Below, piece after piece: positions 7,251 to 14,900 of a DNA stretch of 15,593 bases; positions within the stretch are counted from its first letter, which is position 1, and every line of letters begins with the position of its first letter. This stretch comes from JBGQDM01 sp041495845 (GTDB lineage Bacteria > Acidobacteriota > Terriglobia > Terriglobales > Acidobacteriaceae): NCBI GenBank assembly GCA_041495845.1, contig JBGQDM010000075.1, forward strand, positions 1 through 15,593. Direction: 5' to 3'. Made by a program: the position numbers and the translations under genes. Under the pieces are notes generated by a model. It was not told the DNA's origin, searched no databases, and worked only from the letters and a program-made list of their open reading frames with translations.

Positions 7251-8165
7251 ATGCGTGCCACCGCTCTCGCCATCGCTCTGTCCCTCACCGTCGCCGCCAA
7301 CGCTTCGGTGGTTGATGACGTCCGCACCTCTCTGGAGACGGGCAACTTCGGTCAGGCTGAGGCCCAGATCAAGGCGTACGAAGCCCGGAACCACGTCACC
7401 CCGGAATCGCTGGAAGCTCTTTCCTGGATGGGACGCGCCGCACTCGCCGCCCACGATCTGGACCGCGCCTCGCGCTATGCTGCCCGAACCGAGCAATTGT
7501 CGCTGCAACAGCTAGAGACGCGACGCCTCGATGCCGAGCCGCACCTTCCCATGGCGCTGGGTGCCGCCATAGAAGTGGAGGCACAAGTGCTCGCGGCTTG
7601 CGGTCAGCGTTCAGAAGCGCAGACCCTGCTCGAACGCAAACTCGCTCTTTATCGCAACACCTCTATCCGCGCCCGTCTGCAAAAGAACCTCAACCTCATT
7701 AGCCTGACCGGAAAACCAGCGCCGACGCTCAATCTCAAAGAGCATCTCGGCCCTGCTCCGCCGTCGCTGGCGCAACTCAAAGGAACTCCCGCCCTGCTAT
7801 TTTTCTGGGCCCACTGGTGCGGCGACTGTAAGGCGGAAGCGCCCGTGCTGGCCCGGCTGAAACAGGAATTCGGGTCGCGCGGCTTGGCGTTCCTCGCCCC
7901 AACCCAGCGCTACGGCTACGCTGCCGCCGGAGAAGACGCCACCCCCGCGGCGGAACTCGCCTATATCGAGCAGGTACGCCAGCGTTACTACTCCGCACTG
8001 CTCGACGTGCCGGCTCCGGTAAGTCAGGAAAATTTCAACGTCTACGGCTCCAGCACCACGCCCACGCTAGTGATAGTGGACCGGAGCGGCATCGTCCGCC
8101 TCTACCACCCGGGATACATACCCTACGAAGAACTCCGCGCGGCCATCGCCGACGTGCTGCGCTAG
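7251..8165 (+). CDS. TlpA-like thioredoxin-fold protein with N-terminal helical repeat region
   Basis: The 304-residue protein starts at the ATG at 7251, which gives a signal peptide (MRATALAIALSLTVAANA). Residues about 20-145 are helical with TPR-like character (GNFGQAEAQIKAYEARN, then LAAHDLDRASRYAARTEQL, then CGQRSEAQTLLERKLALY). A TlpA/AhpC-type thioredoxin domain follows: GKPAPTLNLKEHLG, LLFFWAHWCGDCKAEAPVL with C190 and C193, and a cis-proline at 271 (STTPTLVIVD). Such exported proteins usually reduce disulfides outside the cytoplasm. CGDC in place of CGPC/CPPC and the helical front end are atypical. No strong ribosome binding site is visible. tilS follows after 14 bases. The substrate is unknown. 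Confidence 0.85.
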   Translation: MRATALAIALSLTVAANASVVDDVRTSLETGNFGQAEAQIKAYEARNHVTPESLEALSWMGRAALAAHDLDRASRYAARTEQLSLQQLETRRLDAEPHLPMALGAAIEVEAQVLAACGQRSEAQTLLERKLALYRNTSIRARLQKNLNLISLTGKPAPTLNLKEHLGPAPPSLAQLKGTPALLFFWAHWCGDCKAEAPVLARLKQEFGSRGLAFLAPTQRYGYAAAGEDATPAAELAYIEQVRQRYYSALLDVPAPVSQENFNVYGSSTTPTLVIVDRSGIVRLYHPGYIPYEELRAAIADVLR

Positions 8166-8179
8166 GCCGCCGCATCCCG

Positions 8180-9622
8180 ATGTACCATGGAGCCGTGCCC
8201 AGCCTGGCACAACGCGTCCAGCGCCACCTCTTACAGCACAGCCTGCTGCAAGCGGGCGACCGTGTCGGCATCGCAGTCTCCGGCGGCGCGGATTCCGTGG
8301 CCCTCCTGCATCTCCTGCTCGAACTACGTTCCGAACTCGGGCTCGTGCTCGCCGTTGTCCACCTGAATCACCGGCTGCGTGGCGCCGACTCTGACGCCGA
8401 TGAGCAGTTCGTGGCCGAACTCGCCCGCGACCACGGCCTTGAATTCCTGCGTGCTGCGGACGATGTGGCGGCTCGGCCCGAGGCAAAGACCCACGGGATC
8501 GAGGCCGCGGCCCGCGCCGCTCGTTACGAATTCTTCTGGCGCCTGCTGGATCAAACTCCCACCCGCCTCAACAAGATCGCCACCGCCCACACCCTCGACG
8601 ACCAGGCGGAGACCGTGCTCTTGCGTCTCGCCCGCGGCGCCGGCAGCAAAGGACTTGCCGGAATTTATCCTCGGCTGACTCATCCTCGGATGGTTCGCGA
8701 ACATCCGCAGGCGGCCATCGTCCGTCCGCTGTTGCGCATCCGCCGCGCCGAGCTCGAAGCTTGGCTCAACTCCATCGGCCAGCCCTGGCGCGAGGACGCG
8801 AGCAACCGCGATCTCCGTTTCGCCCGCAACCGCGTGCGCCACGGCTTGCTCCCCCGCCTCGAAGAGCATCTGAACCCCAACATTCGCGAAGCCCTGGCCG
8901 AGACGGCGGAAATCGCGCGCGCCGAGGAAGAATACTGGCTCGCGCAGGTTGAACCGCTGCTGGCGCAAGTGCAACGCAGCGTTCCCAGTTCGTTGGCGCG
9001 GAACCTCCTGCTCGCGCAACCCTTAGCCCTGCGCCGACGCCTAATCCGGGCAGCCGCGGAGCAACTCGGCCTGCAGCTCGAGTTCAAACATGTGGAAGCA
9101 GCCCTGGCTGTGGCCGCCGGGCGCGACTCGGCACACGCCTGCGCTCTGCCTGCCGGCTGGGAAGCACGGCGTGTCGGCGATGACCTGCGCCTGGTCCGCG
9201 CGCAAACCGCCCCGCCGCTGAATTACGAAGAGCGGCTGGCCGCCCCGGGGCGAGTCCACCTCGCCGCCCTCAACTCTTTGCTGCAGGTCAGCCGCGTCGC
9301 CACCGCACCGCCTGCTGTGTATAATCCCGACCACTTGTACTCTGTCCCGTCACTCGCGAAGGAGTTAGTGGTCCGCAACTGGCGGCCCGGCGACCGTTTC
9401 TGGCCGGCCCACAGCAAAGCGCTGAAGAAAGTCAAGGACTTGCTGCAGGAACGCAAGATCCCTCTGGCGGAGCGCAGACTCTGGCCCGTGGTGGTGCGCG
9501 ACGACGAAGTGGTCTGGGTGCGGGGATTCCCTGCGCCCGCGCACTTGCGGCCCGCACCCGCCGATCCTGATGCCTGGCTGATTCAGGAACTATTTCCCGC
9601 GAGTACGATCGAGCCCGAATAG
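8180..9622 (+). CDS. tilS: tRNA(Ile)-lysidine synthetase
   Basis: The 480-residue protein converts C34 of the CAU-anticodon tRNA-Ile to lysidine, using ATP and lysine, so that AUA is read as Ile. The PP-loop SGGADS is at residues 34-39, followed by HLNHRLRGAD, AARAARYEFF and the ATAHTLDDQAETVLLRLARG block, all TilS signatures. The C-terminal domain is present (VRNWRPGDRFWP.HSKALKKVKDLLQERKIP). The ATG at 8180 is given as start; a GTG at 8195 with GGAG just before it is an alternative five codons later. The stop overlaps the ribosome binding site of the next gene (AGGAG at 9621-9625), so tilS and the hpt-like gene are translationally close. The order tilS-hpt-ftsH is conserved in many bacteria. 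Confidence 0.95.
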   Translation: MYHGAVPSLAQRVQRHLLQHSLLQAGDRVGIAVSGGADSVALLHLLLELRSELGLVLAVVHLNHRLRGADSDADEQFVAELARDHGLEFLRAADDVAARPEAKTHGIEAAARAARYEFFWRLLDQTPTRLNKIATAHTLDDQAETVLLRLARGAGSKGLAGIYPRLTHPRMVREHPQAAIVRPLLRIRRAELEAWLNSIGQPWREDASNRDLRFARNRVRHGLLPRLEEHLNPNIREALAETAEIARAEEEYWLAQVEPLLAQVQRSVPSSLARNLLLAQPLALRRRLIRAAAEQLGLQLEFKHVEAALAVAAGRDSAHACALPAGWEARRVGDDLRLVRAQTAPPLNYEERLAAPGRVHLAALNSLLQVSRVATAPPAVYNPDHLYSVPSLAKELVVRNWRPGDRFWPAHSKALKKVKDLLQERKIPLAERRLWPVVVRDDEVVWVRGFPAPAHLRPAPADPDAWLIQELFPASTIEPE

Positions 9623-9632
9623 GAGTTTGCCC

Positions 9633-10181
9633 ATGGACGTGACTTCCGAAGTAATCCCGGGCCCCGGCAAGCTACGCACCCTGCTGAGTGCGGAACAAAT
9701 CCAGAAGCGCGTCCGCGAGATGGCGCGCCACATCGCCGATGACACCCAGGGGAAAACCCTGCATGTGCTGGTAGTGCTGGAAAACGGGTTCATGTTCGCC
9801 GCCGACCTCATCCGCGCCCTCGACATTCCTGTCGTCTGCCAGTTTCTCAAGCCCATTTACCGCGAGACGCAGCAAGGTCAAGCCCCAGTGCTGGAAATCT
9901 TTTTCAGCCACGAGCTCAGCATCAAGGGCCAGAACGTGCTTCTCGTCGAAGGCCTGGTCCATTCCGGCGTGACCACCGAATTCCTCATCAGCGATTTGCG
10001 CCATCGCGGCGCCGCTTCGGTCCGCCTGGTCACCTTGCTCGATCGCCAGTCCGCCCGCCGCGTCCAGCTCCAGCCCGACTACTTCGGTTTTCTCGTGGAT
10101 GACCACTATTTCGTAGGCTACGGTCTGGCTTCGCCGGAACAATTTGGCCGCAATCTACCGCACATCGCCGCCACCACGTGA
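9633..10181 (+). CDS. Hypoxanthine phosphoribosyltransferase-like protein with altered active site
   Basis: The 182-residue protein starts at the ATG at 9633, seven bases after AGGAG. Fold and position identify it as an Hpt family member, normally converting hypoxanthine or guanine plus PRPP to IMP or GMP. Typical parts are GFMFAADLI (residues 52-60), LQPDYFGFLVDDHYFVGYGL and RNLPHI. The PRPP loop, usually VVED.(V/I)DTG, reads LLVEGLVHSG (103-112): the second acidic residue is Gly107 and the catalytic Asp is His110. The LKG loop reads LEN (49-51), the lysine of LLDK is Arg, and the Asp after GYGL is Ala. Loss at several catalytic sites makes full activity doubtful. It may be a pseudoenzyme, a regulator or a phosphoribosyltransferase with another substrate. 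It lies between tilS and ftsH. Confidence 0.85.
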   Translation: MDVTSEVIPGPGKLRTLLSAEQIQKRVREMARHIADDTQGKTLHVLVVLENGFMFAADLIRALDIPVVCQFLKPIYRETQQGQAPVLEIFFSHELSIKGQNVLLVEGLVHSGVTTEFLISDLRHRGAASVRLVTLLDRQSARRVQLQPDYFGFLVDDHYFVGYGLASPEQFGRNLPHIAATT

Positions 10182-10251
10182 ACGTCCGCTGGCCCGGATG
10201 CGTGACCGAAGTTACGTCCCCCGAGGCGGTCCATTTCCACAGTAAAGCGCG

Positions 10252-10340
10252 TACAATAAAGTCGTCGGCGGTCGGCAAATCCTAAACCCTTCCTGCCGCA
10301 TCTAATTGCCCTAGTGGTAGTTTCGGCCCGCCTTCGGGCC
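10252..10340 (+). promoter_or_regulatory. ftsH leader: TACAAT box and hairpin before the ribosome binding site
   Basis: TACAAT at 10252-10257 matches a -10 box at five of six positions, with no good -35 at 16-18 bases. Downstream, GGCCCG (10325-10330) and CGGGCC (10335-10340) form a six-pair stem with a CCTT loop, ending eight bases before the strong GGAGGAG (10349-10355) of ftsH. The hairpin lacks a T-run and could tune translation start. A separate ftsH promoter besides read-through from tilS-hpt is likely but unproven. Confidence 0.4.
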
Positions 10341-10363
10341 CGTGGTGTGGAGGAGTCTTTTTC

Positions 10364-12262
10364 GTGAATTCGACAGCCAAAACGGTGTTGTTCTGGGCGG
10401 TAATTGTTCTCTCCGCCGTGCTTCTCTGGACGGTGATCAAGACCGGCGCGCCCGGACAAAAAGAGCGGCAAATCAACTTCAGCGAGTTCATGACGCAGGT
10501 GGATTCGGGCAACATTGCCGAAGTGACCATCAACGGCATGGAAGCCCGCGGCAAGTTTCGCGACAAGACCGTTTTCTCCACCACCGTGCCCCTCACCTAT
10601 CCGGACATGATCAAGACCCTGCGCGACAAGGGCGTGAACACCACCTTTCGCGATATGTCGGGCGGGAGCTGGCCCAACTGGATTTTCAATTTTGCCCCGG
10701 TACTGCTGCTGGGCGCGCTCTGGTTTTTCATGATCCGCCAGATGCAGACCGGCGGGAACAAAGCGCTTTCCTTTGGCAAGAGCCGCGCCCGCCTGCTCTC
10801 CATGCAGCAGAAGAAGATCACCTTCAAAGATGTAGCTGGCGTGGATGAAGCCAAACAAGAGCTGCGCGAGATTATCGAGTTCCTGCGCGAAGCACAAAAG
10901 TTCCAAAAGCTGGGCGGACGCATTCCCAAGGGCGTGCTTCTGGTGGGCAATCCTGGCACCGGCAAGACGCTGCTCGCCCGTGCGGTCGCCGGCGAAGCCA
11001 ACGTGCCCTTCTTTTCCATCTCCGGTTCCGACTTTGTCGAAATGTTTGTCGGCGTGGGCGCCAGCCGGGTGCGCGACCTTTTCGAACAGGGCAAGAAAAA
11101 CGCTCCCTGCATCATCTTCATTGACGAAATTGACGCGGTCGGACGTCATCGCGGCGCTGGTCTGGGCGGGGGCCACGACGAGCGCGAGCAGACTTTGAAT
11201 CAGTTGCTGGTCGAGATGGACGGTTTCGAGTCCAACGACGGCGTGATTCTGATGGCTGCCACCAACCGTCCTGACGTGCTCGATCCCGCGCTCCTCCGCC
11301 CCGGCCGCTTTGATCGCCGCGTGGTGGTGGGACTGCCCGACGTTCGCGGCCGCGAAGAAATTCTCCGCGTTCACACCCGCAAAATTCCCATGTCCGAGGA
11401 CGTAGATCTCTCCGTCCTCGCCCGCGGCACTCCGGGGTTCTCCGGCGCTGACCTGGCCAACATGGTCAACGAGTCGGCTCTGGCCGCCGCTCGCCACAAT
11501 CGCAAATCGGTCTTGATGTTCGACTTCGAAGTGGCCAAAGACAAAGTCCTGATGGGCGTGGAGCGCAAATCCTTGCTCCTCTCCGACGAGGAAAAGAAAG
11601 TCACCGCCTATCACGAAGGGGGACACGCGCTGGTCGCGGCCAAGCTGCCCGATTCCGATCCCGTCCATAAAGTCACCATCATTCCGCGCGGGATGGCGCT
11701 CGGTATCACGCAGCAGTTGCCCATCGACGACCGCCACAACTATCACAAGAGCTATCTGGAAACGCGCATTGCCATCCTCATGGGCGGACGTCTGGCGGAA
11801 GAGATCTTTCTCAACCAGATGAGCACCGGCGCCGGCAACGACATTGAACGCGCCACCGAACTGGCCCGCAAGATGGTCTGCGAATGGGGCATGAGCGACA
11901 TGGGCCCGCTTACCTTCGGCAAGAAAGAAGAGCAGATCTTCCTTGGTCGCGAGATTTCCCAGCATCGCGACTACAGCGAAGCCACCGCCATCCGCATTGA
12001 CGAGGAAGTCAAGAAACTCATCGGCCAGGGCTACGATAAGGCCAAACGCATCCTGGAGAACGATCGCGACTCGCTGGTGCGGATTGCCAAAGCGCTGATC
12101 GATCGTGAAGTGCTGGACGGCGCCGAAGTCCAGTTACTCATCGAAGGCAAAGACCTGCCCGCCAAACCGCTGCCGCCGAAGGATGACGGCGTGCAGCAGG
12201 TCATCAAGCCCGACCGCGGTACGGCTCCCGTCAAGACAGGGGAGCGGCCAGCGACGGCGTAA
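10364..12262 (+). CDS. ftsH: ATP-dependent zinc metalloprotease FtsH
   Basis: The 632-residue protein is full length. It starts at GTG 10364, eight bases after a strong GGAGGAG. FtsH is a membrane-bound hexamer that unfolds and degrades membrane and some cytosolic proteins. Order: transmembrane segment 1 (residues about 6-26), a short periplasmic domain, transmembrane segment 2 (about 105-125), AAA module with Walker A GNPGTGKT (195-202), Walker B IIFIDEIDAVGR, the second region of homology ATNRPDVLDPALLRPGRFDR, then the M41 protease domain with HEGGH (417-421) and GAGNDIERAT. Walker A usually reads GPPGTGKT and the zinc motif HEAGH, so both carry one change, neither at a residue known to be essential. 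A strong terminator follows the stop by 24 bases. Confidence 0.98.
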   Translation: MNSTAKTVLFWAVIVLSAVLLWTVIKTGAPGQKERQINFSEFMTQVDSGNIAEVTINGMEARGKFRDKTVFSTTVPLTYPDMIKTLRDKGVNTTFRDMSGGSWPNWIFNFAPVLLLGALWFFMIRQMQTGGNKALSFGKSRARLLSMQQKKITFKDVAGVDEAKQELREIIEFLREAQKFQKLGGRIPKGVLLVGNPGTGKTLLARAVAGEANVPFFSISGSDFVEMFVGVGASRVRDLFEQGKKNAPCIIFIDEIDAVGRHRGAGLGGGHDEREQTLNQLLVEMDGFESNDGVILMAATNRPDVLDPALLRPGRFDRRVVVGLPDVRGREEILRVHTRKIPMSEDVDLSVLARGTPGFSGADLANMVNESALAAARHNRKSVLMFDFEVAKDKVLMGVERKSLLLSDEEKKVTAYHEGGHALVAAKLPDSDPVHKVTIIPRGMALGITQQLPIDDRHNYHKSYLETRIAILMGGRLAEEIFLNQMSTGAGNDIERATELARKMVCEWGMSDMGPLTFGKKEEQIFLGREISQHRDYSEATAIRIDEEVKKLIGQGYDKAKRILENDRDSLVRIAKALIDREVLDGAEVQLLIEGKDLPAKPLPPKDDGVQQVIKPDRGTAPVKTGERPATA

Positions 12263-12286
12263 CAACTTACTGTTTCTGCACGTGGG

Positions 12287-12316
12287 ACGGGTGGCTCCGG
12301 CCGCCCGTTTTTGTTT
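12287..12316 (+). terminator. Intrinsic terminator of the tilS-hpt-ftsH cluster
   Basis: ACGGGTGGC (12287-12295) pairs with GCCGCCCGT (12300-12308) over nine pairs, one of them G-U, with a TCCG tetraloop, followed by TTTTGTTTG. It begins 24 bases after the ftsH stop codon and is the clearest terminator in the window. Confidence 0.9.
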
Positions 12317-12467
12317 GCAGAGACGCGATCTCACAGGTGGCCGATTGGTGGCCCGGCGTGATCGACTGATAACGTCAACTGTCGACACAGACCTGCCGTG
12401 CTCAATTTCTCCATAACCCGTGCCAGCTGGAAACAGTGCAAAGGCCCATCGCAGAAATGACCTGCGA

Positions 12468-13592
12468 TCAACGATCAGGAAACCCTGCAACTGCGCTTCT
12501 CGTCGGTGTTGAGACGCCTTCGCAGCTCGCGGTCTTGTCCTCCTCAGACCAGCCGAGAAGTGGCTTGTGGTCGGGACTACCGACCATCGGCCCCCAGATC
12601 ACATGACCTGAAGTATTGACGTACCCGAATCGATCGTCATCTGTCCAAAAACGAGAAACATCTGTTTCTGCGATGAACAAATCAGCCTCTTCATCGCCGG
12701 TTAGAAAGCCGGGAGCGTAGCGGAACGGCAGGTAAAATGAGAACGTGCCTGATCTGTCGATGAACCCAGTAGTGCTGCCGAGCTTTCCGGGTGCGAGTCC
12801 ACTTGCAAACGGGCCAGCCTTGTCAAACTTGGGCGAAATGACGACATCCCCATCGCGGTTTACATATCCCCACTTTTCTCCTTTCTTGATCGCGGCCAGG
12901 CCGCCGGAAAACGCCGCGACTGCGTCATAGACGAACGGAATAGCCACTTGCCCACGCAGATCCAGATAACCCGCCTTATCGCCGCGAGAAGCAGGTACAC
13001 GCCCATCCGCAATCAGGTCCACGGCACGAAATCCCTGCGCAAGCACCTTGCCCGATGTATCGATAAGCACGTCACCCGAATCCGACTCCGCTACTGCCAC
13101 GCCCTCGCGGAAATAGTACGCAGCTTCGAACTGTGGGTGGATCACTATGTGGCCAGAAGTGTTGAGGAACCCCCACTTCTCGCCACTGCGCACGGCAGCG
13201 AAACCCTCCGAAAACGGAAGCACATCATCGAAGGTCGGCGGGATTCTGAACTGTCCAGAGGCATCGACGAATCCGAACCTCTTGCCCTCCTTCTGGGGTT
13301 CTAAGTGGCCTTCGATCGCGGTTCGGAGCGGGAGCACGGCTCCCGAGGAATCAATCGATACATAGCGGCCACAAACATATACAGTCCCTAAGCCGCGCCA
13401 AAAATCGTCCGCCCAGATAAACTGAGGTCGAATGATCACCTTGCCCACATGGTCGATGTAGCCATATTTGCCGTTCTGCACAACCACGAGTGGTTCATTC
13501 CGGCTCCCCGCATTGCAGATGCCGGACCCCAATACAGCGACCAGAACTGGCCAGAGTCGGAAGCGCAGCTTACGTCGCATCGCGATTGACAT
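12468..13592 (-). CDS. Exported WG-repeat protein
   Basis: The ATG at 13592 gives 374 residues; a second ATG at 13580 would give 370. Both retain a basic, then hydrophobic N-terminus (MRRKLRFRLWPVLVAVLGSGICNA), consistent with a signal peptide, perhaps of lipoprotein-like type given the Cys. The body is a run of about six to seven WG-type beta repeats, each with an aromatic-Gly pair, then (V/I)..(S/D)G and a P.F/Y motif: KYGYIDHVGKVIIRPQF, RFGFVDASGQFRIPPTF, KWGFLNTSGHIVIHPQF, KWGYVNRDGDVVISPKF. WG repeats are thought to form protein-binding surfaces; function is unknown. TACAAT lies at 13617-13612. It follows selD on the same strand after 67 bases, with no evidence of shared function. Confidence 0.88.
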   Translation of the reverse strand: MSIAMRRKLRFRLWPVLVAVLGSGICNAGSRNEPLVVVQNGKYGYIDHVGKVIIRPQFIWADDFWRGLGTVYVCGRYVSIDSSGAVLPLRTAIEGHLEPQKEGKRFGFVDASGQFRIPPTFDDVLPFSEGFAAVRSGEKWGFLNTSGHIVIHPQFEAAYYFREGVAVAESDSGDVLIDTSGKVLAQGFRAVDLIADGRVPASRGDKAGYLDLRGQVAIPFVYDAVAAFSGGLAAIKKGEKWGYVNRDGDVVISPKFDKAGPFASGLAPGKLGSTTGFIDRSGTFSFYLPFRYAPGFLTGDEEADLFIAETDVSRFWTDDDRFGYVNTSGHVIWGPMVGSPDHKPLLGWSEEDKTASCEGVSTPTRSAVAGFPDR

Positions 13593-13659
13593 ATTCGTCA
13601 CGATACCCAAGATTGTAAACCGCAGTCACCCACCAACCTACGAACAGGCGAAAAATGCC

Positions 13660-14712
13660 TCACTCCACCAACTGAATCATCGGCTTCTGAGACGCCAGCA
13701 CCTCGCCAATTTCCACCGCACCCACACCCGCCGCCCGCAATGCCTGCACCAACTCTGCCGCGTGTTCCGCCGCTACCGAGACCAACAACCCGCCCGCGGT
13801 CTGCGGATCAAACAGCAGCGTTCTTATTTCTTCCGCCACCCCAACCTCATAACCCACCACGCACTCGGCAAATTCACGGTTCGCTTTCAAGCCTCCCGGG
13901 ATAAACCCGGCGCGCACACACTCAACCGCTCCCGGCAGCAGCGGCACTCGCCCCGCGTGAATTCGCAAGCTGACGCCGGAAGCCAGCGCCATCTCACGGG
14001 CGTGGCCAATCAGTCCAAACCCGGTCACGTCGGTCATGGCATGGACCGCAGCGCCCGCGCCACACACCACCTCTGCCGCCGCCTTGTTCAGCGTAGTCAT
14101 CGAACCCACCGCGGCTTCAATCCACGCCGCCTCGGCTTTACCCTTCTTGATCGCCGTCCCAATCACACCCGTACCCAAAGCCTTGGTAAACAGCAACCGG
14201 TCTCCCGCGCGCGCACCAGCATTCGCCAGCACCCGCTGCGGATGAATGAGTCCGGTCACCGCATACCCAAACTTCAACTCGTCGTCACGAATGCTGTGCC
14301 CACCCACCACCGTGCATCCGGCTTCCACCATCTTTGACAGCCCGCCGGAAAGAATGCGCTCCAGAATTTCCGTCTCCGCTTTGTCGGGAAAGCAGACCAG
14401 CGCCAGCGCCGTCAGCGGGCGCCCGCCCATGGCGTAGACATCGCTTAGCGCGTTGGTGGCTGCGATCTGGCCGAAGGTGTAAGGATCGTCCACGATGGGC
14501 GTGAAGAAATCCACCGTCTGCACCAACGCCATGTCGGGCACGATTTGATACACTCCGGCGTCGTCGGCGTGATCAAAGCCGACTAGCACATTCGGGTCAT
14601 GTTGCCGGGCTAATTTCCCAAGCACCGTGTCCAGCACCGCCGGACTCAGCTTGGACGCTCAACCCGCCGCTTTGACCATCTCCGTCAAGCGGACTTTGTG
14701 CGCATCCGACAT
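13660..14712 (-). CDS. selD: Selenide, water dikinase (selenophosphate synthetase), selenocysteine-containing
   Basis: With the TGA at 14661-14659 read as Sec, one 350-residue protein runs from the ATG at 14712 to the stop at 13660, the normal SelD length. SelD makes selenophosphate from selenide and ATP, the donor for Sec-tRNA synthesis and 2-selenouridine in tRNA. The N-terminus reads VRLTEMVKAAG-U-ASKLSPAVL; the Sec is residue 18, at the catalytic Cys/Sec of the family (VKAAGCA.KL in Cys forms). Next come VGFDHADDAGVYQI, ALVQTVDFFTPIVDDPYTFGQIA and NALSDVYAMGG, standard SelD ATP- and metal-binding blocks, then GGHSIRD and TDVTGFGLIGHAREMA. Starting at the GTG at 14637 after the TGA would remove the catalytic residue. 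The gene also ends in TGA. selA and selB are not in the window. Confidence 0.95.
14629..14661 (-). promoter_or_regulatory. Putative bacterial SECIS hairpin of selD
   Basis: Minus-strand bases GTCCGGC (14645-14639) and GCTGGAC (14635-14629) pair over seven positions with one G-U pair, closing a three-base GGT loop. The stem starts 13 bases after the TGA and the loop lies at 21-23 bases. A short helix with GGU at its tip at this distance is what SelB recognises in known bacterial selenoprotein mRNAs. An alternative fold pairs GTCC at 14656-14653 with the same GGAC. Confidence 0.7.
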
Positions 14713-14719
14713 GCGTTTG

Positions 14720-14725
14720 ATTGTA
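14720..14725 (-). promoter_or_regulatory. Possible -10 box of selD
   Basis: TACAAT reads on the minus strand at 14725-14720, only seven bases before the ATG at 14712. If real, transcription would start at or next to the ATG, making the mRNA nearly leaderless. That agrees with the lack of any ribosome binding site there. No good -35 is seen. Confidence 0.3.
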
Positions 14726-14800
14726 GATGATCGCCGATGCAAGGCAGGATGTTGCTGGCGGAGACACCGATCTGAGGCACCGCCACGAGCCAGTTGCATA

Positions 14801-14826
14801 GGCCCTTCGCTCCGCGCAGGGTGACA
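14801..14826 (-). repeat. Dispersed TGTCA..CCTG-type repeat, inverted copy C
   Basis: Read on the minus strand, these 26 bases match 14864-14889 at 22 of 26 positions, and start TGTCACCCTGCGCGGAGCGA. With copy B it forms an imperfect inverted pair separated by 37 bases, able to fold as a long hairpin in either transcript. It lies between the DUF2393-like gene and selD. Confidence 0.6.
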
Positions 14827-14863
14827 GGGTATTGGTGCGTCACAAGCGGGGCGAAGCAGACTC

Positions 14864-14900
14864 TGTCATCCTGAGCGCAGCGAAGGACCCCCGTACTTCC
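14864..14900 (+). repeat. Dispersed TGTCATCCTGAGC-type repeat, copy B
   Basis: This copy matches 1041-1077 at 31 of 37 positions and starts TGTCATCCTGAGCGCAGCGA. It is the partner of the inverted copy at 14801-14826. Together they resemble a REP-type or small palindromic element in the 274-base gap between two minus-strand genes. An apparent minus-strand reading frame across it (RCAQDD peptide) is an artefact of the repeat. Confidence 0.65.

Noticed and set aside
9320..9325. Perfect TATAAT inside tilS as an internal promoter for hpt and ftsH
   Set aside because: No TTGACA-like hexamer lies 16-18 bases upstream and it is within conserved coding sequence; kept only as a weak possibility.
10118..11965. 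Long open frame (615 codons) antisense to ftsH
   Set aside because: It mirrors codon structure of a highly conserved gene in a GC-rich genome; its translation has no recognisable domain and it overlaps hpt and ftsH completely.
13646..13660. AGGC/GCCT hairpin after selD as a terminator or second SECIS
   Set aside because: Four pairs only, with the T-run in the loop rather than after the stem, and no GG in the loop.
13660..14637. selD starting at the GTG at 14637
   Set aside because: That start removes the catalytic residue and the conserved N-terminus, which are present upstream in the same frame once TGA is read as Sec.
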